Notes: a model not told the origin generated them from the letters alone. A stretch of DNA of 50,327 nt from Nostoc sp. CCCryo 231-06 (GCA_023522315.1 JAHCSU010000182.1:1-50327); one strand, 5' to 3'; positions 33,852 to 43,025 are shown, counted from the stretch's first letter. A program made the numbers and translations.

Positions 33852-35651
33852 ATGAGCGATCGCCCTCTAAAATTATTGTTAATCGACCAAGACCCGATTT
33901 TTCGTCTGGGATTACGGGTAGCTCTGGAAGCAATTCCTAGCCTGGAAGTAACAGGAGTGGTAGAAACTGATACTGCTGCATTGCAGATTTTAGCAGAAAT
34001 TGCCCAAGAAGACCCAAATCAGGTAAATTTGGTGGTTTTGGAATTCGGTAATGGTCGCTCCACCACCAGTCAACAGCTAGGTTTACAATTCTGTCGGCAA
34101 CTTAGAGCCTTATATCCCAACCTGCCAATTTTGCTTCTCAGTTCTGTTCAAGAACAAGGACTGCTATTGGCTGCAAAATCTGTTGGTATTAATGGCTACT
34201 GCGCCAAAGGTACACCACTTCCTGAGTTAGTCGCCGCTATGCAAGAAGTTGCAGATGGTGGTTCCTATTGGTTTCGGGACACAGAGACAATCACAACTCC
34301 TAACTCTTCACTCCTAACCCTTCTCTACGAGACGCTGCGCGAACGGCAGGCTCAGGGCATCGCTCCTAACTCTTCCCCACGCCCTTTCTATAAGCTCCGA
34401 AATAATTTACGTTTGTCAGGAATTACTCACATTGAAGCTACTCTAGCCGCAGTAACAGCACAATTACAAGTTCCGGGACTACCAGTATTAGATCGAGCAA
34501 TTCTAGCTGGACAACGGCGAGAACTGCTAGCAGCTCGTTGGTTGCTAAATCGGTTGTTGGTTTCATCACAAGAAAAGCAAGAGGAAGATATTCCCGTTGC
34601 TGATGAGCCGGGTATGACTCCTTGGTTGAGTAGTGCCATTCAACAAAGGCAAACTGTGCCACCTTTACTTAGTCCGGGAACACTACAATCTGCCTTATTT
34701 GCATCTTGTGTTACCAAACTTCAATTTTCTTTACAAAATGTCACAGATGTCCCTTTAGAAATTGACATATTTCGTGAAGATAAAAAACGAGAATTACTTT
34801 ATATTATCCTGCAAAAATTGGCTGAACAGTTGGATGAATTGGGTGCTTCTAAAATAGATATAAATCAATTATATGAGGCAAGATTTAGCTTATTACGCGA
34901 GTTATGGCAAGCAGCAATTACAGATTTTTTTGGGAAGTTTTCTCGGATAAAATTGGAAAATAAAAACATAGAAATTGTTAATTATTTATTACCAAGTATA
35001 GAAGTTGTACAAAAAGATATTCTTAATAAAATTCCGTTAGTTTGTGAGTTATATTCATATCTAATATTTCAAACAGAATTGAACATTGATAATACCTCCT
35101 ATCCAGTAGTCAGTGCTGAGGCAAAGTCCCAAGCATTAATGATTTTAGAGAACTTGTTGATTCAGGTGGCGAATGGGGTAGTGCAACCACTGCTAAATTC
35201 TTTAGCAGATGTAGAGGCGATTAAGCAAAATTTTTATGGGCGGCAATTGATTTCCACAAGAGAAATTGAACGATTTAGAAATGAGTTGTCGTGGAAATAT
35301 CGATTAAAAAATTATATAAATGAACCAAAAGCCGTTTTTGAAAGTCGCTACGAACTATTTGTAATTGCGCCTCGTGGGATTGCCAATACATCAGTTTATG
35401 CTCCTCGAAATCAGGAGTTAGTAAAACTTTCTAATATTCCTTTATTAGTGACATTGGTTTTAGAAGTTAGTGATGCGATCGCACCGCGTTTAAAATCACT
35501 ATTAGCTTTTGCAGGTAGCGGTATAGTCTTCATTCTCACCCAAATAATTGGTAGAGGTTTCGGTTTAATCGGTCGTGGTATTCTTCAAGGTATTGGTAGT
35601 GCTTCGTTAATAGAAAAGAACTTTAGACGAAATAGCGATCGCACTAAATGA
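33852..35651 (+). CDS. Response-regulator-like protein with DUF3685 domain
   Basis: A 599-residue protein. Residues about 6-135 are a receiver-like fold (LLLIDQDPIFRLGLRVAL ... LPILLLSSVQEQG ... YCAKGTPLPEL), but where the phospho-Asp is expected the sequence is VVLEFGNG, so it is probably a pseudo-receiver. The rest, from about 175, is the cyanobacterial DUF3685 domain of unknown function, ending with a hydrophobic pair (LKSLLAFAGSGIVFILTQIIGRGFGLIGRGILQ). A stretch around residues 147-176 (bases about 34291-34378) is made of repeat DNA kept in frame (ETLRERQAQGIAPNSS). The strong ATG is at 33852. No neighbour gives a role. Confidence 0.85.
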   Translation: MSDRPLKLLLIDQDPIFRLGLRVALEAIPSLEVTGVVETDTAALQILAEIAQEDPNQVNLVVLEFGNGRSTTSQQLGLQFCRQLRALYPNLPILLLSSVQEQGLLLAAKSVGINGYCAKGTPLPELVAAMQEVADGGSYWFRDTETITTPNSSLLTLLYETLRERQAQGIAPNSSPRPFYKLRNNLRLSGITHIEATLAAVTAQLQVPGLPVLDRAILAGQRRELLAARWLLNRLLVSSQEKQEEDIPVADEPGMTPWLSSAIQQRQTVPPLLSPGTLQSALFASCVTKLQFSLQNVTDVPLEIDIFREDKKRELLYIILQKLAEQLDELGASKIDINQLYEARFSLLRELWQAAITDFFGKFSRIKLENKNIEIVNYLLPSIEVVQKDILNKIPLVCELYSYLIFQTELNIDNTSYPVVSAEAKSQALMILENLLIQVANGVVQPLLNSLADVEAIKQNFYGRQLISTREIERFRNELSWKYRLKNYINEPKAVFESRYELFVIAPRGIANTSVYAPRNQELVKLSNIPLLVTLVLEVSDAIAPRLKSLLAFAGSGIVFILTQIIGRGFGLIGRGILQGIGSASLIEKNFRRNSDRTK

Positions 35652-35732
35652 ACAACCAGTGGAGCAGAGAGAGCATGGGAAAAAGTACTATTGATAATTG
35701 ACCAATCCCTAATGACCAATGACCAATGACTA

Positions 35733-36440
35733 ATGACTAATGATTTTATCGGACTAGGAATTTCTTATATTTACGCAACTAGTCTGCTCGTTATTGGCGA
35801 GGGACTGCGTAGGCTATTTGGTGTGAAGCCAGATTTGACGCGCAAGGTAATCCATATTGGTGCAGGGATGTGGGTTTTTGGTGTCCTGCTACTGTTTAAG
35901 CACTGGGAAATCGGAATTATACCTTTTGCTAGCTTTATCGGACTCAACTACCTGTTTTACCGCTACCGAATCATCGGCGCAATGGATACCCAGGATAGCT
36001 CCCCTGGTACAGTTTATTTCGCTATCTCAGTGACGCTGCTTTTCGGGCTACTATGGCGACCAGATGGGCCAGTAGACAGCGCCCCAATCGCCGTAGCTGG
36101 GGTAATGGCGATGACTTGGGGTGATGCACTGGCAGCATTAATCGGTAGACGCTTCGGGCAGCATAAATACCAAGTGGGAAATTCTGTGCGTTCCTGGGAA
36201 GGTTCGGCAGCAATGTTTGTGGCGAGTACAGTGGTGATTTTCTTGGTACTGTTGCTGCTACCTGGTTCATCGCTGAGTCCCCTAGCAAAGGCTTTAGGTT
36301 TAGGATGGGCCTTATTGACTGCGGTGATAACTGCTACTTTCGCCACCCTAGCAGAGGCAGTCTCACCCCACGGTAGTGATAACCTCAGCGTGCCTCTAGT
36401 AGCTGCGGGAGTGGTATGGGTTTTGATGCAGGGTTTTTAA
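35733..36440 (+). CDS. Phytol/dolichol-kinase-like membrane protein (VTE5 type)
   Basis: A 235-residue membrane protein with about six to seven hydrophobic segments. RKVIHIGAGMWVFGV, then DTQDSSPGTVYFAISV, MTWGDALAALIGRRFG and KSxEGS-like VRSWEGSAAMFV are the motifs of the polyprenol/phytol kinase and CTP-transferase family. Plant and Synechocystis members phosphorylate phytol from chlorophyll breakdown with CTP, feeding tocopherol synthesis. The start ATG lies inside a run of ATGAC(T/C)AATGAC repeats, so the true start could be different by a few codons. Confidence 0.85.
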   Translation: MTNDFIGLGISYIYATSLLVIGEGLRRLFGVKPDLTRKVIHIGAGMWVFGVLLLFKHWEIGIIPFASFIGLNYLFYRYRIIGAMDTQDSSPGTVYFAISVTLLFGLLWRPDGPVDSAPIAVAGVMAMTWGDALAALIGRRFGQHKYQVGNSVRSWEGSAAMFVASTVVIFLVLLLLPGSSLSPLAKALGLGWALLTAVITATFATLAEAVSPHGSDNLSVPLVAAGVVWVLMQGF

Positions 36441-36622
36441 ACCAACGTTCGAGTTCAGAAGCTCAACGTCCGAGTCCGATTTCAGAAGCTCAACTCCAAA
36501 CTTCTAACTCCCTAGTACAGCACGGCGGAAGTAAGCAGACCATTAAAAGCTACGAAAATTCGGCGGACTGCAAGGTTTAAAAATGGTATGTGTATTTACG
36601 CCAAGCTGTACTAGTCCTCACT

Positions 36623-36791
36623 CAGGGCTATTTCGTTCTAGACATAAACCGCCCAGAACTAAAGTTCCGGGCTAATAGCCCAAGTCCACTAAAGTGGACT
36701 AAAAGCCTTTCTTAGTCGTCTTTAGACAAATGAGTGCTATTAGCCTCAGAATTTATTCTAAGGTGGGCTAGATGAGAATGAAATAGCTCTG
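36623..36791. repeat. 169-bp MITE-like element, family C, copy 2
   Basis: Begins CAGGGCTATTTCGTTCT and ends AGAATGAAATAGCTCTG. Internal hairpin AGTCCACTAAAGTGGACT. It lies directly after the FAD oxidoreductase stop (36801), so it could end transcription. Confidence 0.85.
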
Positions 36792-36800
36792 ACTCCCCAT

Positions 36801-38255
36801 TCACAAATTCCAATTGCGGCGGAAATGGAAGAAGCCTTCTAAAAACTCTTGCAAAGCAATATTGCTATTTAACCTTTTCTTACTCCACTCTCTTGCAGCT
36901 TGTTCTAGAATTTCTGAAAAACTCGGATAGACAGGAGATAAATTTGCTAAATCTTTGACTTTAATTTTTTGGGACATTGCCAAGGCAATCAAATTAATTA
37001 ATTCTCCAGCTTCTGCCCCCAATATCGAAGCTCCCAAAATTTCGCCGTTGTTTAGCACAATTAATTTACAGATACCAGTAGTTTCGTCCCAGATTTGGGC
37101 TGCTGCCACTGTTTTAAAATATTGTCGCAGAACTAAAATTTCATCTCGACTAAATAAGCGTTTTGCCTGTGCCTCTGTTAAACCTACTTGCGCCACCATT
37201 GGCACAGAAAACATTGCCCAAGGAATAGAGCGATAATCTACTCTTAATCTGGGGAAAAAGAGGGCATTGTTGAGGGCGATTTTTGCTTCATAATTAGCGA
37301 TATTGGCAAAGTCGTAACCACCAATTACATCACCACAAGCGTAAATACGGTAGTTAGTGGTTTGCAATTTATCATTCACTACCAAGCTACGCCGATGCCA
37401 TTTCACACCTACTGTTGCCAAATTTAGAGATTCAAGATTCGGCTGTTGTCCAGTCACCACTAAAATCTCATCAGTTTCAATAGCTTTATCTCCTGCTTGA
37501 ATCCACTTTTTATCCTCAATTAGCCTCACCTGAGTCACTGGTGTATCGGTGAGGACGCGCACACCTTCGACTTCTAACTGTGCCTGAAGCAATATGGCTA
37601 TCTCAGGGTCAATATTGGGTAGAAGATATGGATGCTTGACTACCAGCGTCACACTGCAACCAAACCGCGCTAAAGTTTGAGCGATTTCAATGCTTTGGGG
37701 AATTCCGCCGATAATGACCCAATTTTTGGGTAATGTTCCTCCCTGTAAGGATTGCCAAATATTAGATAGGGTTAGATAGCCAGTGGCTTGCAATCCTTCT
37801 ATCTCTGGAATTTCTGGACGCGAACCACTGGCTAGCAAATAGGTACGGGCGCGTAATAGGCGATTGTTAACGGCAAAAGCTAGTTGGGGTGAAGATTGAA
37901 ATTGACCGCTGCCAACGATGATATCTACCCCCAATGCGGCTAGGATGGCTGGAGAATGCTGTTCTTTGAGATTTGAGGCGACGCATTGAGCATACAGCAT
38001 AGCTTCTTGCCATGCCATAGATATATGGCATTCTTCTGAGGTATCAGTATGTGTGGCATGAATACCAAAACTAGCGGCATCATTCAACTTCTGCGCCAGT
38101 TTACCGATTTCGGTAAGAGCATGGTGAGCAGTAAACCCGTAGTCTACTTTGGGTTCCACCAGGGCAACTGTAGCACGTAGTTGGGTTGCAGCAAGGGCAG
38201 CGTAGTATCCAGCAAGACTGCCGCCAATAATTACAATATCGTAGTCAACGGTCAC
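36801..38255 (-). CDS. FAD/NAD(P) oxidoreductase of the mercuric-reductase-like group without redox cysteines
   Basis: A 484-residue two-dinucleotide-binding flavoprotein. FAD site: IVIIGGSLAGYYAALAA; NAD(P) site: WVIIGGIPQSIEIAQTLARFG; second FAD motif: YRIYACGDVIGG; C-terminal dimerisation domain from about residue 345 (PWAMFSVPMVAQVGLTEAQAK). The disulfide motif CxxxxC that normally follows the first Gly motif is replaced by VDYGFTAHHALTEIG, and the usual C-terminal His-Pro dyad (HPTxxE) is VYPSFSE. It therefore cannot be a classical lipoamide, glutathione or mercuric reductase. GTG is the start. It may act on a soluble electron acceptor; the substrate is not known. Confidence 0.82.
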   Translation of the reverse strand: MTVDYDIVIIGGSLAGYYAALAATQLRATVALVEPKVDYGFTAHHALTEIGKLAQKLNDAASFGIHATHTDTSEECHISMAWQEAMLYAQCVASNLKEQHSPAILAALGVDIIVGSGQFQSSPQLAFAVNNRLLRARTYLLASGSRPEIPEIEGLQATGYLTLSNIWQSLQGGTLPKNWVIIGGIPQSIEIAQTLARFGCSVTLVVKHPYLLPNIDPEIAILLQAQLEVEGVRVLTDTPVTQVRLIEDKKWIQAGDKAIETDEILVVTGQQPNLESLNLATVGVKWHRRSLVVNDKLQTTNYRIYACGDVIGGYDFANIANYEAKIALNNALFFPRLRVDYRSIPWAMFSVPMVAQVGLTEAQAKRLFSRDEILVLRQYFKTVAAAQIWDETTGICKLIVLNNGEILGASILGAEAGELINLIALAMSQKIKVKDLANLSPVYPSFSEILEQAAREWSKKRLNSNIALQEFLEGFFHFRRNWNL

Positions 38256-38338
38256 GCGAATTTAAAGTTAGGAGTTAGGAATTTAAAGTTAGGAGTTAGG
38301 AGTTTGAAGTTTGGAGTTTGGAGTTTGGAGTTTGGAGT

Positions 38339-38521
38339 TAAACCACGTCTATCTTGAAACCTGTAGTTCTTCACTGATGAAAAGGATTTGCCCTCATCCC
38401 CCAACCCCGAATCCCAGATTTGGGAGAAGGGGAGCCAGAATTTCAAACTCCCTCTCCCATATATGGGAGAGGGATTTAGGGTGAGGGCGAAAACTACGGT
38501 TCTCAACTTAGATGAGGTTTA
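38339..38521. repeat. 183-bp MITE-like element, family B, copy 2
   Basis: Begins TAAACCACGTCTATCTTGA and ends TCAACTTAGATGAGGTTTA. Same plan as copy 1 at 27963-28143, including both hairpins. Direct 7-bp-type repeats (TTTGGAGT) lie on its left. It lies between the cobD-like gene and the FAD oxidoreductase on the same strand. Confidence 0.85.
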
Positions 38522-38559
38522 AAACCCTTCTTCAACTCCTAACTTATAACTTATAACTC

Positions 38560-39753
38560 CTAACTCTCTTTTAGCGCTGTTAGTAAGCGTTGGTTATCGG
38601 ACTCTTCACGTACAGCAACCCGGAAAAAGCGATCGCCTAGTTCTTTAAAACTAAGGCAATCGCGGATTAAAATCTGGTGATGCTTGAGTAATTGTTGCTG
38701 TAAGTGCAAAGTAGACTCTTGGGACTCAACCAGTAAAAAGTTAGCAGCGCTTACTTGGGGTTGCAATCCTGGTATTTCAGCCAAACCCTGAAAGAGTTGG
38801 TTTCGTGCAGGTGGTAGCCATGCCCAAGTTTGCTGCTGAAACTCTGGATCCTGGAGTGCTGCAATTGCCGCCGCCGCCGCTAGCGTGTTTACGGGCCAGG
38901 GGTCACGCCATAGCTGCCATTTAGCTAGGCAGTCGGGGTGTGCGATCGCATATCCTAATCGCAGTCCTGGGAGGCTGTAAAATTTGGTTAGCGATCGCAA
39001 TACTACTAAATTCCTATATTCCTGTACCACCGGAATCAGGCTTTGTTCCTCATTGGGCGGCACAAAATCCATAAATGCTTCATCCACCACAACCAAAGCA
39101 AATTGCTCCAGGTAGGGCAAAATAGAGTCCCGCGAAAATAGTTTTCCGGTTGGGTTGTGCGGATTATTCAGCAATAGTCCTTTGTCCTTTGTCCTTTGTC
39201 CTTTGTCCTTTACAAGTGACCAATCACCAGTGACCCTTCGGGTATCTCCTTCGGAGACGCTATGCGAACGCAGTTGCTCATGGGGGAAACCCCCAGACGC
39301 TCGCGGACTCGCTAACGCTGCGCTATCGCTTTTAGCGTCTCCCCTTGGGAGAAGATCGCACTGGCTCACCAATGACAAAGGACACTCCAGCACTTTAGCG
39401 TTGTACGCCTTCAGGGTTCGGTAGTAGTCGCCAAAGGCTGGAGTTATTAAAATTGTCGCGGCTAATTGGGCTAATTCCCTACCTATAAGAGTGAGTAATT
39501 CTGCGGAGCCGTTACCCGGCAGAATCCACTCAGGCGGCAATTGATGGAAGTGACTGAGAGCTAGTCTCAGTTCACTATAATTTGGGTCTGGATAGTGCTT
39601 AAGATTACCAAGTTGGGACAGGATAGCAGCGATCGCGCTATTTGGAGGCCCCAACGGGCTGATACTAGCAGAAAAATCCAGAATAGCATCAGGGGGACAG
39701 CCAGCCAGTGCTGCTGCCCAGGCTAAATTTCCCCCGTGTGCAGGTTGCCGCAT
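38560..39753 (-). CDS. cobD: Threonine-phosphate decarboxylase / histidinol-phosphate aminotransferase-like (CobD)
   Basis: A 397-residue PLP enzyme of fold type I. The start MRQPAHGGNLAWAAALAGCP and ILDFSASISPLGPP are CobD hallmarks; PGNGSAELL, LLLNNPHNPTG and VVDEAFMDFV follow, and the PLP Lys is in LRSLTKFYSLPGLRLGYA. CobD makes aminopropanol phosphate for cobalamin. Residues about 127-190, between CPLSLVSQ and LLLNNPHNPTG, are extra compared with the usual about 360 residues and are encoded by repeat DNA (39177-39385). The insert is in frame and lies before the NPHNPTG segment, so activity is uncertain. The HU gene lies upstream on the same strand, 26 bases away. Confidence 0.82.
   Translation of the reverse strand: MRQPAHGGNLAWAAALAGCPPDAILDFSASISPLGPPNSAIAAILSQLGNLKHYPDPNYSELRLALSHFHQLPPEWILPGNGSAELLTLIGRELAQLAATILITPAFGDYYRTLKAYNAKVLECPLSLVSQCDLLPRGDAKSDSAALASPRASGGFPHEQLRSHSVSEGDTRRVTGDWSLVKDKGQRTKDKGLLLNNPHNPTGKLFSRDSILPYLEQFALVVVDEAFMDFVPPNEEQSLIPVVQEYRNLVVLRSLTKFYSLPGLRLGYAIAHPDCLAKWQLWRDPWPVNTLAAAAAIAALQDPEFQQQTWAWLPPARNQLFQGLAEIPGLQPQVSAANFLLVESQESTLHLQQQLLKHHQILIRDCLSFKELGDRFFRVAVREESDNQRLLTALKES
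39177..39385. repeat. Repeat DNA inserted in frame within cobD
   Basis: It starts with five copies of a CCTTTGT-type 7-bp repeat (39178-39212), followed by a composite of Nostoc palindromic repeats (CTTCGGAGACGCTATGCGAACG, CGCGGACTCGCTAACGCTGCGC, TAGCGTCTCCCCTTGG). On the minus strand it encodes about 65 residues without a stop. Confidence 0.75.
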
Positions 39754-39779
39754 TAAAAAAGGGTTCCCGAAGACAGAAC

Positions 39780-40064
39780 CTATGCTTTTGGGGGTGCTAC
39801 CTTTTCTCTAAACAGTTTTCCTGCCGAGAAGGCAGGAACCCTCGTGGCTGGAATTTCCATTTTTTCATTTGTTTTCGGGTTGCGACCTTCGCGGGCTTTA
39901 CGTTCCCGTGATTCAAATGAGCCAAATCCTACCAATGTTACCTTATCACCAGAGGAAACCGCTTCAATAATGGTTTCCAAAGCGGCAGTTAAGACTGCAT
40001 CCGCTTGTTTCTTGGTAACACTAGCTTTTTCAGCTACGGCATCAACTAATTCACCTTTGTTCAT
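39780..40064 (-). CDS. HU-family DNA-binding protein
   Basis: A 94-residue HU protein that bends DNA and shapes the nucleoid. MNKGELVDAVAEKASVTKKQADAVL, VTLVGFGSFESRERKAREGRNPKT and PATRVPAFSAGKLFREKV cover the whole family consensus, with the DNA-intercalating Pro in RNPKTNEKMEIPATRVPAF. It is the cyanobacterial HanA/HU type. A clear ribosome binding site (CAGGAG) lies 7 bases before the ATG. It is probably highly expressed; its promoter must lie in the 800-base gap 40065-40863. Confidence 0.97.
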   Translation of the reverse strand: MNKGELVDAVAEKASVTKKQADAVLTAALETIIEAVSSGDKVTLVGFGSFESRERKAREGRNPKTNEKMEIPATRVPAFSAGKLFREKVAPPKA

Positions 40065-40580
40065 GTCAAACTCCTGAAGGTTTACTTGAGATTCTTTACG
40101 GATGCACCCTGATGCATCTGTACTGAAATCTTTGTTTGCGAAAATACAAAAATCATCCTTTGGGAGTAGCTTTACTCAAAACGGCTGTACATCCCATCGG
40201 CTCGACTTTTCAATGAATCATTCTAAGGTGTTGTAGCCTGAAGTGGATAGATGAAACCATTAATTTATATAGATTTCAGGATTTTTTGTAATTTTAGGGT
40301 ACTTGTTTCACTAAAAACCACCCCAAAAGTAGGAAAAAATACCTAGTAAATCCCGCGATCATCAAGAAAACAGGGGAATGAGAAGGTAGGAGATGGTTAA
40401 CGTTTGTTGGGATTCATTGCCGATGGTGAAGAGTTATTGCTGAGATTAACTAAATATTTAGTACTTATGTACTGTACAAATGCATCGTGATGTGAATTGC
40501 CTATCTTGAGGAAGTTTTCAGGCTTTTCTTAATTATCCTGCGATGCCTACGGCGGTAAACTACGTAAATAGACCATGCTG

Positions 40581-40607
40581 TAGGGGCACGGCAATGCTGT
40601 GCCCTTA
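40581..40607. repeat. Hairpin core of a family-A-like element in the HU upstream gap
   Basis: TAGGGGCACGGCAATGCTGTGCCCTTA matches the central palindrome of the 107-bp family A elements but lacks their ends. The rest of 40065-40863 has AT-rich DNA next to HU, a small inverted repeat GATGCA/TGCATC near 40102-40116, and degenerate CTCCGCGGA-type repeats near 40735-40850. No gene is seen. Confidence 0.6.
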
Positions 40608-40863
40608 CGAAAGATATGGTTTTTAATCTTTTTTTCATGTTTGGTATTTTTTGTCAATGCGTAAGTCCTAATATTTATGAAAAATAGTTAAATCGGCCGT
40701 TAGAAACCGCGTCTATACAAGCAAAACCCACCTCCGTGGATTTCAAACCCTCAATTTTTCCTTAGTCTGCCTCCGCGGACTAAGCCTGTGTAGCCGCGTA
40801 CTCCTGCGGAGAAGCAAGCTACACGCAGTGTGCCGCAGGCAATTCAATTCGCCCCGGCTCTAA

Positions 40864-41505
40864 CTATTTCCCACCAGAAATTTTCTGTTGCACCCAAGCC
40901 CGAAAAGCACGGGTAGTACCAATTTCCCCATTCTTTTTAGCTTCTTGGATAAACCGAGGAATTTCGTTCACTAACACAGGCGCAAAAGTAGGGCTGGTTT
41001 GGACTTCTGAGTATTGCCCATCTGCAAGGGTGTAGACTCGCAATACACTGCCGTTATAACGCCAAAATTCAGGGACTCCCATCGCAGCATAAAGTCTAAG
41101 CTTGTCTATTGCAGACCTGGAATATTCCACTTCCAGTACAAGGTCAGGGGGTGGGTCGGTGGCGAGGTCTATATTTTCTTTATCTCGAACTAACGCTTCA
41201 TTTTGGATGTAATAGCTACTATCTGGCTCGGCTCCCTTCTTTAAATCATCTCGCGTTAAAGTTAACGAACCAGCGCGTTTAATTTCCCAACCCAACTCTT
41301 CGCACAATACACCAACAAAAACTTCTATTAAGCGATTTGAGTTCTCGTGCGGCATTTGTGGGGTCATAATTTCTAAGGTTCCATTGTCATAAGCAAATCG
41401 GGAATTACGTTCTGAACCCGTTTCAGCCAGCATGGTTTTAAATGTCTGCCAACTGATATTTTGGAGTAAAACCCGATTTTCCGGGGATGTTGTTATTGCC
41501 ACCAT
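40864..41505 (-). CDS. Uma2-family (DUF820) endonuclease-like protein 1
   Basis: A 213-residue protein of the PD-(D/E)XK Uma2 family. The core is GAEPDSSYYIQN, then TDPPPDLVLEVEYS with the catalytic Glu-x-Glu, and LYAAMGVPEFWRY. It ends AFRAWVQQKISGGK. This is the best match to the broken copy at 15876-16526. Uma2 genes occur in many copies in cyanobacterial genomes; their role is unsettled. It is divergent from Uma2 gene 2. Confidence 0.88.
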   Translation of the reverse strand: MVAITTSPENRVLLQNISWQTFKTMLAETGSERNSRFAYDNGTLEIMTPQMPHENSNRLIEVFVGVLCEELGWEIKRAGSLTLTRDDLKKGAEPDSSYYIQNEALVRDKENIDLATDPPPDLVLEVEYSRSAIDKLRLYAAMGVPEFWRYNGSVLRVYTLADGQYSEVQTSPTFAPVLVNEIPRFIQEAKKNGEIGTTRAFRAWVQQKISGGK

Positions 41506-41616
41506 AGTTTAGTTCTCCGCAACAAACCTTTTCCAGTACTGTATCCCTTAATATTACTGTTAAGGCTGAACGTAAGAAAGCGATATGATCGAAACGACTA
41601 CTAGGGGTGATAGATT

Positions 41617-42225
41617 ATGACTCAAGCCATACCAAAACTAGTAACTTTTGAAGATTTTGCAGCGTGGCGACCCGAAGGTGGAAGATATGAATTACATGAT
41701 GGAGTGATTGTTGAAATGGCACAACCAGTAGGAGACCATGAAGATGTTGTTGGTTTTATAGCAAGAAAACTAATAGTAGAATTTGACCGATTAAATTTAC
41801 CTTATACAATCCCCAAAACTGCACTGGTAAAACCAACTAATTCGGAATCTGGTTACTCCCCAGATGTGCTATTACTGAATCGCCCTAATTTGATAAATGA
41901 ACCGCTATGGAAAAAAGAATCAACTGTAAGCCTTGCAGCATCAATTCCCTTAGTCGTTGAGGTAGTTAGTACTAACTGGGATGATGACTACTACACAAAA
42001 CAGGGTAAATATGAGGGTATTGGAATTCCTGAATACTGGGTTGTAGATTATCTTGGTCTAGGCGCTAAAAAGTTCACTGGTAATCCGAAACAGCCTACTA
42101 TATCGATTTATCAATTAATCGATGGAGAATACCAAGTTACTCAATTTATAGGCACTGACCGCATCCTCTCGCCTGCTTTCCCGGAATTGAATTTAACAGC
42201 CGAACAGATTTTTCAAGCTGGATAA
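41617..42225 (+). CDS. Uma2-family endonuclease-like protein 2
   Basis: A 202-residue Uma2 member of a different subgroup. TFEDFAAWRPEGGRYELHDGVIVEM opens the protein; SGYSPDVLLLNRP and PLVVEVVSTNWDDDYYTKQGKYEGIGIPEYWVVD contain the PD...ExV catalytic segment. The ending LTAEQIFQAG is usual. It is convergent to Uma2 gene 3. Confidence 0.9.
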   Translation: MTQAIPKLVTFEDFAAWRPEGGRYELHDGVIVEMAQPVGDHEDVVGFIARKLIVEFDRLNLPYTIPKTALVKPTNSESGYSPDVLLLNRPNLINEPLWKKESTVSLAASIPLVVEVVSTNWDDDYYTKQGKYEGIGIPEYWVVDYLGLGAKKFTGNPKQPTISIYQLIDGEYQVTQFIGTDRILSPAFPELNLTAEQIFQAG

Positions 42226-42336
42226 GCTAAACCACATCTAGTTTGCATATCTAAAATTTATATAACTCTTGTGGGGTGGGCATCTTGCCCGCCGTAATTA
42301 TAGTATATGAGAACTGAAATTCACACACCGAACCTT

Positions 42337-42912
42337 TTACCAAATTTTTTGTATATTGAGTAAAAAACCAGGTAAAACATTTTCCCCTGAAATAGTTTGA
42401 GGAAATTTTAAAACTTCCACATCTTGTCCTGGACGATAAATTTCTACTTCCTGTTTTTTTCGGTTTATCAACCAACCTAGACGACAGCCATTTTCGATAT
42501 ACTCTTGCATCTTGTTCTGAGTTTTTTTCAAGCTGTCATTAGGCGAAAGTATCTCAATTACAAAATCAGGACATAAGGGAATAAATTTTTCTTTTTGTTC
42601 TTTAGTCAAATCATCCCAACGAGATTTTTCCACCCAAGAAACATCTGGAGAACGGTCAGCGCCTGAAGGTAAAGTAAATCCAGTTGATGAATCAAAAACT
42701 TCGCCCAATTGATTTTGGTCGTTCCAGAACCATATTTGAGCGTTAATAGTAGAATTACTTTTTCCTGTTTCTCCTCCTGTAGGTGGCATTATAATCAACT
42801 CTCCTTGGGCATTGCGTTCTAATTTTAAATCGGGGTTTTCTTCACACAATTGATAAAATTGCTCTCTTGTCAGTTTAATTACAGAATTAAGGTTTAATGT
42901 AAGTGCTGTCAT
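42337..42912 (-). CDS. Uma2-family endonuclease-like protein 3
   Basis: From the ATG at 42912 the product has 191 residues. LTREQFYQLCEENPDLKLERNAQGELIIMPPTGG is the subgroup's opening; DRSPDVSWVEKSRW and LCPDFVIEILSPNDSLKKTQNKMQEYIENGCRLGWLI contain the PD-ExL core. The end has the short beta hairpin VEIYRPGQDVEVLK. A TTG at 42927 would add five residues. Three intact Uma2 genes in 2.1 kb form a small cluster, in alternating orientation, so not an operon. Confidence 0.9.
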   Translation of the reverse strand: MTALTLNLNSVIKLTREQFYQLCEENPDLKLERNAQGELIIMPPTGGETGKSNSTINAQIWFWNDQNQLGEVFDSSTGFTLPSGADRSPDVSWVEKSRWDDLTKEQKEKFIPLCPDFVIEILSPNDSLKKTQNKMQEYIENGCRLGWLINRKKQEVEIYRPGQDVEVLKFPQTISGENVLPGFLLNIQKIW

Positions 42913-43025
42913 AAGAGTATTTCCCAAATGAATATAATGCGATGTGCAACTTATTCTTAAAACCCCGCTTCCATTCCTTTCCCCGAAAGGTCGAGAGGCT
43001 TTGATTCTTGCTCCCCAAGGCTAGC

